A stretch of DNA of 64,000 nucleotides from Tolypeutes matacus. Lineage: Eukaryota; Chordata; Mammalia; Cingulata; Chlamyphoridae. The notes beneath the pieces are model-generated. The model saw nothing but the letters and a program-made list of their open reading frames with translations, did not search any database and had not been told where the DNA came from. The stretch is from positions 2,635,467-2,699,466 of the forward strand of contig JAKSZT010054565.1 in the NCBI GenBank assembly GCA_026826555.1. The letters run 5' to 3'. Every line of letters begins with the position of its first letter. Position 1 is the stretch's first letter. The position numbers and the translations under genes are program-made. Positions 58,772 to 64,000 of this stretch are shown here, in pieces.

Positions 58772-59060
58772 CCCCAAACCGCCGCCGGCACCCCTAGTGC
58801 TGGGCGGTGGGAGGGGCGGGGCGCGGGAGCGCGGCACGACGCCGAGGGGCAGGGGGAGGCCTCGCGGGTTCCAGGCCGGCGGCGTCCTGGGCTTGAGTTC
58901 TCCAACGCTCGCGACCACCGAGTCTCGTCTCTCTGGTCGTCGGATCCATCCCGTGGGGCGGAGGGGCCGCCTGGGGGCCAAATGAGTTCTTCGTTCCTGT
59001 TTTCACCGCTAGGAATACCCTGCCCTCCACCCTGTAAGCGCTCCCGGGTTAGCCCTCAAT

Positions 59061-60130
59061 AAATGCTCGGGTTTTGTTCGCAGCCTTTGTGGTGAGGGAG
59101 GGTCCTGGTCAGCGTCTTTGTGGTCTCCTGGCAGCCTTCGCGGCCTGCCTTCCTTTTGGAAAGGCTCCGGTTCCCGCCTTCCTTTCCAACTTGGTCTCGT
59201 TACCACGTAGGGTCGCAAACTGCGGCCTCATGGGCAAGGTTCTACCCCTTTTATTTTGATGTAGTTGAGGCAGCACAGGGCTGTTTTCTCCTTTGAAAGT
59301 TATCAGAAATCGATCACACTGTGAAGCCAAGGGCACCTAGGAAGTACTCATAGATGGTTTTTTATTACTAGCTCAGGAATCTCTCTACCAAGACATGAAT
59401 AAGCCAACGAGCAGAAAAGTGAAAGAATATTGCATAAAATGGGAGGAACCATGACTTTTTAAAGGTGCTGGGACTAGATGGTTTTTACAAAAACAAAATT
59501 TCTTACGGCCATGCCAAAGTGTGTTAATTTGCTAGCAAAGGAACCAACAAGATGACAAAAGATTGCACCAGGTCAAAGAAAACATGGAAATAGAATGTTC
59601 ACATAAAGCATCCAGTTGAAAAGTAAGTTTCATTTCACAAGTTCACATAAGCATCATGTGCTTAAAGTCTCAGACACAATGGTCAGAAAGAATAAGCATA
59701 TTGACCGTCCCTCAGGAGAAAAACACCCCTATAAAGTACATGAACTTCACCTGTAACTGCAATTGGAATAACCAGACCTTGATTCCAGTCAAGGCACCTG
59801 GCTGGGCCAACTCATCTGAAAGTAAGAGACCTTATCAAAAAGAGATGGGACTTGCAGGATCACAGGTGACACCAGGGCCAAGACGCAGGATCCAGCTACA
59901 ATATAATGATTCTGAAACTTTTTCACAATGTGGCTTGTGCAGAAAATGGGGATATTTATCCATCACACTGGGATGAACAGTTGAGACTGCTGCAATGGGA
60001 GCTAACTACCTTGACTGAACAGGGTGAGTATTCTACCGGGCTTGTAACCTGTACCCTCCCCCACTAGTGAGAAATGCTTTTTTAGAAACCATAACATAAG
60101 AGATGGAAAGAGTCCCAGTGCACTTTGCTT
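59061..60130. other. Upstream flank of TDRD12, no assigned feature
   Basis: The first 280 bases stay moderately GC-rich. The rest is ordinary. No exon of a neighbour gene is recognised (in human NUDT19 lies upstream, farther away). Confidence 0.4.
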
Positions 60131-60310
60131 TTGTTTTCTCTTAAACGTTTAATTTGAAATTATTTCAAATTTCCAGGACAGTTGCCAAAATAATACAAAA
60201 CCCATACACAGGACTCCAACATACTCCTCTGCTGATATACTCAGATCCACCAATGTTAACATTTTGCCACATTTGCTGTATCATTCTATTTTCAAAACCT
60301 TTGAGAACAG
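60130..60310. repeat. Old interspersed repeat, family not assigned
   Basis: Contains 'ccaatgttaacattttgcca' and 'atttgctgtatcattct', words common to a widespread mammalian repeat I cannot name reliably. Confidence 0.4.
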
Positions 60311-60319
60311 GCTGTCTAC

Positions 60320-61035
60320 AACATGCTTCTTGCCTTTAATTTTTTTTTCTTGTCTAATTGCCCTAACTAGAACTTCTAGTACAAAATTGAATAACAATAG
60401 TGATAGTGGGCATCCTTGTCTTCTATCTGATCTTAGAGGGAAAGCTTTCAACCTCTCCCCATTGAGTATGATTGATAAGGGAAGTGCGGGACCCTAACCC
60501 CCCCACACCCCCACACCCCCGGACCCTCGGCAGAAACCCACAGCTGTAGGAAAATAAACTCCCCTCGGTCCCTGGTCCCTGGTCCCTCTCTCCCCTCCTT
60601 CCTCCCCTTTTCTCCATGGAATCCACATTAGGAAGAGAAGCACCCCAGGAAGATAGGCTGCCCCTTTGAACTGAAATTTACAACTCTATACAGATAATGA
60701 CTTTTCCTCCCTAATGGCCTTCTGCTTTTAGAAAGATAAGTTAACCTTGCTTCTCTGCCTTTGTAACCCTGCCTGCCCACTTGCTCAGGAATTTGTCCTC
60801 TTAGTGTACCTATATAAATTTACAAAAATCAGAAAACAGGGCTCAGATTTTTTTGGAGATTTGACTCTCCTCTGGGCCAGCGCGTAATAAAACTTTGTTC
60901 ATCCGTACTCCCAAGAGTGCCGTTTGGGTTACTTTCTGCTGGCTGCAACATAATGTTGGCTGTGGGTTTTTCATATATGCTTTTTAGCATGCTGAGGAAT
61001 TTTTCTTCTATTCCTATCTTTTGAAGTGACTTCTT
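60320..61035 (-). repeat. L1 ORF2 fragment, reversed, split by an LTR
   Basis: Reversed L1 RT-region text on both sides of the LTR, for example 'gatagtgggcatccttgtct' before it and 'gttggctgtgggtttttcat' after it. Confidence 0.8.
60473..60950 (+). mobile_element. ERV solo LTR with 4-bp duplication, class I-like
   Basis: 478 bases, TGATAAGGGAAG to GGCTGCAACA. A C-rich U3 part, TATA-like 'cctatataaat' near 60810 and AATAAA at about 60886. Duplication TGAT (60469-60472) and TAAT (60951-60954), one mismatch. It cleanly splits an L1. Confidence 0.82.
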
Positions 61036-62281
61036 GAACACACAATAATTCCATGTACATTTCCAAAGAACAAGAATATTTACTTATGTAACAAGGATAT
61101 TCACCTGTGGAAGAGTTATCAACTTCAAGAAATTTAACATCAATATAAAGCTTTCAGTCCACAGTATATTCTAATTTTTCATATGTCCCAATATGAAAAA
61201 TCTTCTCCATTATTAAATCCAGTCCAGATTCATGCACTGCTTTAGTTGCTTTTTGTAAAGCTGTGGAAATATATACACAACTTAAACTTTTCCATCTCAG
61301 CCACCCCCAAACAAACTATTCAGTTGGATTAATCACATTCACAATGTTGTACTACTCTCACACCATCTGTTACCAGAACTTTCCCATCACTCCAAACAGA
61401 AACCCAGTACCCATTATGATGGTTAACGCCTTGAATCTATAACAGTCTCCTTTGCTTTGATACCAACTTCTTTAGCATACACAAACTCTATTCCTATACC
61501 CCTCTGTCTGCCCACCTTTATGTAGCTCTTGCCACATAAAGGTGCATTATAAGTCCAAAATCATTGATTTATCATTACTTTTTGTGCATTTGCCTCTTAG
61601 ATACCATAGGAAGTAACAACAACAACAAAAAAAATGGAATTACAAACCAAAAATACAACAGTACTAGCATTTGTATTTACCCATGTCTTTATCTTTACCA
61701 GATATCTCCATTTCTTCATTCAGTTTTGATCTTTTTTCTAGTGTCCTCTCCGCACAATTCTTTTTAGCATTTCTTATAGGGCTGGTCTAATGGTGACAAA
61801 CTCTCTCAGCTTTTATCTGGGAATGTCTTATCTCACCCTCATTTTTGATAGACAGTTTTGCCAGATACAGAATTCTGGTTGGCAGTTTTTTGCTTTCAGC
61901 ACTTTAAATATGTCATCCCACTGTCTTCTTGTCTCTATGATTTCTGATGAGAAAACAGCATTTACTCTTATAGAGGCTCCCTTGTATATGACAGGTTGCT
62001 TCTCTCTTGGTGCTTTCAGGATTTTCTCTTCATTTTTGGCATTCAGCAGTTTGATTATAATATGACTTGCTGTGTGTCTATTTGGGTTTATCCTGTTTGA
62101 AGTTCATGGAGCATCTTGGATGTATATATTTATGCCTTCTGTTAAATTTGGGAAGATTTCAGCCATTATTTCTTCATATAATCTCTCTTTCTCTCCTTCT
62201 TCTTCCTCAGGAACTCCCACAATGTATATAATGGTATGCTTGATGGTAAATAAGGGATCTCTCAGGCTCTGTTCACTTTTT

Positions 62282-62463
62282 TTTTTTTTTTTTAAGATTT
62301 TATTTATTTATTCATTTATCCGCCCCCCTGCTGCCTGTGCTCGCCGGGTCAGCCAACCACGCCATGCAGGCAGGCCCGCCCCCACCAGGAGGCTCCGGGA
62401 ACCGAACCCGGGGCCTCCCATATGGCAAACGGGAGCCCCACTGATTGAGCCACAGCCGCTTCC
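62282..62463 (-). mobile_element. DAS-type SINE, full-length, reversed
   Basis: Poly-T head, reversed (AAAT)n, B box 'gggaaccgaacccgg'. Perfect 15-base duplication CTCTGTTCACTTTTT at 62267-62281 and 62464-62478. Confidence 0.95.
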
Positions 62464-62549
62464 CTCTGTTCACTTTTTAAATTTCTCTTACTGTGGTCTT
62501 CAGGTCTGTTTGGTTCCTTTTCATGATTTCTATCTTTTATTGATATTCT

Positions 62550-62661
62550 TTTTTTTTTTTTTTTTTTTTTTTGAGGAGGAGGAGGAGGAACTGGGGATTG
62601 GACCTGGGACCTTGTACATGGGTTGCAGGCACTCAACCACTGAGCTATACCCACTCCCCTG
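62550..62661 (-). mobile_element. DAS-related SINE monomer, reversed
   Basis: Poly-T head, a (GAG)n run near 62573, B box 'ggattggacctgg'. Perfect 10-base duplication TTGATATTCT at 62540-62549 and 62662-62671. Confidence 0.92.
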
Positions 62662-62858
62662 TTGATATTCTCTTTGTATTCATCTATTGTTTTCCAAATG
62701 TCCTTTAGTTCTTTGTTTGTGTTAACCTTTAGCTCTTTGAGCATATTAAGACCATTTTAAAAAAGGCTTTGTCTGGTATGTCCCAGGTTTAGTTCTCCTT
62801 CTTGATGACCTCAAATTCTTTCATCTTTTTCTTTGCATGGGCCATAGCTTCCTGTAAT

Positions 62859-63082
62859 TTTTTTTTTTTTTTAGGTACTGGGGGCCAGGGATTGAACCCA
62901 GGATCTTGTATGTGGGATGATAGCGCTCAACCACTGAGCCCCATCGGCTTCCAGGAGTGGGTTTTTTTCATTTGTTTTGCTTGCTGTTTGTTTTTTTTTT
63001 TTTTTCAGGAGGCACCGGAAACCAAACCCAGGACCTCCCATGTGGGAGGTGGATGCTCAACCGCTTGAGCCACATCCGCTCC
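62859..63082 (-). mobile_element. DAS-related dimeric SINE, reversed
   Basis: Two reversed units (B boxes 'gggattgaacccagg' and 'gaaaccaaacccagg') inside a single perfect 11-base duplication CTTCCTGTAAT at 62848-62858 and 63083-63093. Confidence 0.92.
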
Positions 63083-63787
63083 CTTCCTGTAATCTTTTGT
63101 TCCAACATGGACATTTTGATATTTCAAGCTTTGTTTAGAGAACACTAAGTTTAGAGAACAGCTCAAGGCTGGTCTTTTCTGCACACATGTATTATCCTGG
63201 GCATAAGCACATGGCCCTAGGAATTTGGATTTACACAGATCCAAATGTCCCTTTTCTCCTAGGAAACAGTGTTTCCTTATTGTCTAGGTGCTACCCTGTA
63301 TGTCCCAGAGCTGGTAATCATTTTTCCCAGGCAACTGCAATTTGACTGTTGTCATATAGCGTTCTGTAGAACTCTGTGAGCCACCTTTAAGCACATGGCA
63401 AGTTCTGGGATGGCAAGCATACAACACATGTCCTAGTTTAGTCCTTCAGGCTGCTCCCAGACTGGCACAGACATACATGCATGAGGGTTACTCTACTCCC
63501 TCTAGAACTGGACCAGGGACCCACTCTTGGAGAACAAGTTGGCTCCATGCCGTGCCTGTGAGAAGAAGGAGGTGAAGCCAGCCAGGGAGGTTTTCCTACT
63601 GTTTTTAAGTTGCCTTTTTCTTGATTCAGCACTCACCTTGTTACTGCAATCCTTTAACTATTTTCCAGAGCTTTGAGAAAGATGTTTCAGTCAGTTCTTG
63701 TAAGCTGCTTAAAGCTCCCATGAGAAGTCGGGGTCCTGGAATATCTCACTCCACCATCTTGGTTGGACAGGGCATCCAATGCATTTT

Positions 63788-63930
63788 ATTTTATTTTATT
63801 TATTTTTTTTTTAGTTAGGCCAGTAAAAAGAATTTATTTGGGAAATGGGGTAAAGAACAGAGCTTGCTGAGAAATGGGAAAGACACAAATACACACCAAG
63901 ATTTGGTGTGGGCTCCTCTAGGCAGAGAGC
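63788..63930 (-). mobile_element. Short LTR-derived polyadenylated retroposon
   Basis: 143 bases with a T-rich head (A-rich tail on the minus strand) and a minus-strand end 'ccaaataaattctttttact' that looks like a poly-A signal region of an LTR. Perfect 12-base duplication CCAATGCATTTT at 63776-63787 and 63931-63942. It resembles the end of the retroposon at 42809-43106. Confidence 0.65.
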
Positions 63931-64000
63931 CCAATGCATTTTTATAAGGAGTTAAATTCTGATACCCAAACTTAACAATGACAATACAAAGAACTACAGA

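Larger units (their letters stand above)
58200..59060. promoter_or_regulatory. TDRD12: CpG island, TDRD12 promoter and 5' exon
   Basis: About 860 bases very rich in G+C and CpG in an otherwise AT-rich, CpG-poor window. It contains exon 1 and the presumed minus-strand start site upstream of 58342. No TATA box is obvious. GC boxes such as 'ggaggggcggggcg' (58808-58821) are present. The long open frames on both strands follow from base composition and are not called genes. Confidence 0.88.
61040..63775 (-). repeat. HAL1 / L1 ORF1-type element, reversed, with SINEs
   Basis: The plus strand is the reverse of a HAL1: 3' tail, then the ORF1 C-terminus ('ataggg'-'ctggtctaatggtgacaaac') near 61780, to a 5' end near 63775 ('ctccaccatcttggttg', the reverse of 'caaccaagatggtggag'). 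Three SINE insertions interrupt it. No ORF2 is seen. Confidence 0.7.

Noticed and set aside
58017..58985. A 322-codon open frame on the plus strand across the CpG island, with long frames also on the minus strand.
   Set aside because: Several frames on both strands are open together, as expected for GC-rich DNA. The 5' third lies in an old palindromic repeat, and no domain is recognisable.

Overview
This is a stretch of mammalian nuclear DNA, almost certainly from an armadillo (order Cingulata, probably Dasypus). The main clue is the many copies of a tRNA-derived SINE of the armadillo DAS type. It has an A box, a B box and, in its full-length form, a tail ending in repeated AATAAAT. Many copies have perfect 9-15 bp target-site duplications, so the family was active recently on this lineage. 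LINE-1/HAL1 relics, ERVL and MaLR LTRs, MIR and L2 fragments complete a typical placental intron landscape. There are no bacterial features, tRNA or rRNA genes, or CRISPR arrays.

The one protein-coding gene I can support is TDRD12 (Tudor domain-containing 12, ECAT8), a piRNA-pathway factor, on the minus strand. Eleven coding exons (the first about 374 codons) can be placed with splice sites and continuous reading frame. They run from exon 1 in a CpG island at 58.3 kb down to exon 11 at 4.2 kb. They cover the N-terminal Tudor region and the linker before the helicase-like domain. The remaining exons lie beyond coordinate 1. Intron 1 is about 25 kb, and upstream of the CpG island (59-64 kb) I see only repeats.

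Region by region: 0-4 kb is intron 11, with an L1 end and a solo ERVL-type LTR. 4-15 kb holds exons 11 to 8, a HAL1 and nested LTRs. 15-34 kb holds exons 7 to 2, with HAL1, MaLR, ERVL LTR, SINE and L1 pieces between them. 34-39.5 kb is an old, internally deleted L1 carrying several SINEs.

39.6-57.7 kb is one near full-length L1, antisense to the gene, exploded into at least ten pieces. The insertions are SINEs, ERVL LTRs, a 3.2 kb two-LTR ERVL-like element, an inverted L1 fragment, and a 6.5 kb L1 with the inversion structure expected of twin priming. That last L1 itself holds two younger LTRs and a 10-N assembly gap. 58.2-59.1 kb is the CpG-island promoter. 60-64 kb has an L1 split by an ERV LTR, a reverse-strand HAL1 with SINEs, and a small polyadenylated LTR-derived retroposon.

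The most unusual points are: two short polyadenylated retroposons that look like LTR transcripts moved by L1 machinery (an SVA/SINE-R-like arrangement); the order of events readable from nested duplications in intron 1; a roughly 30 bp degenerate minisatellite inside the ERVL-like element; and a transposon-silencing gene whose own first intron is packed with antisense transposons.
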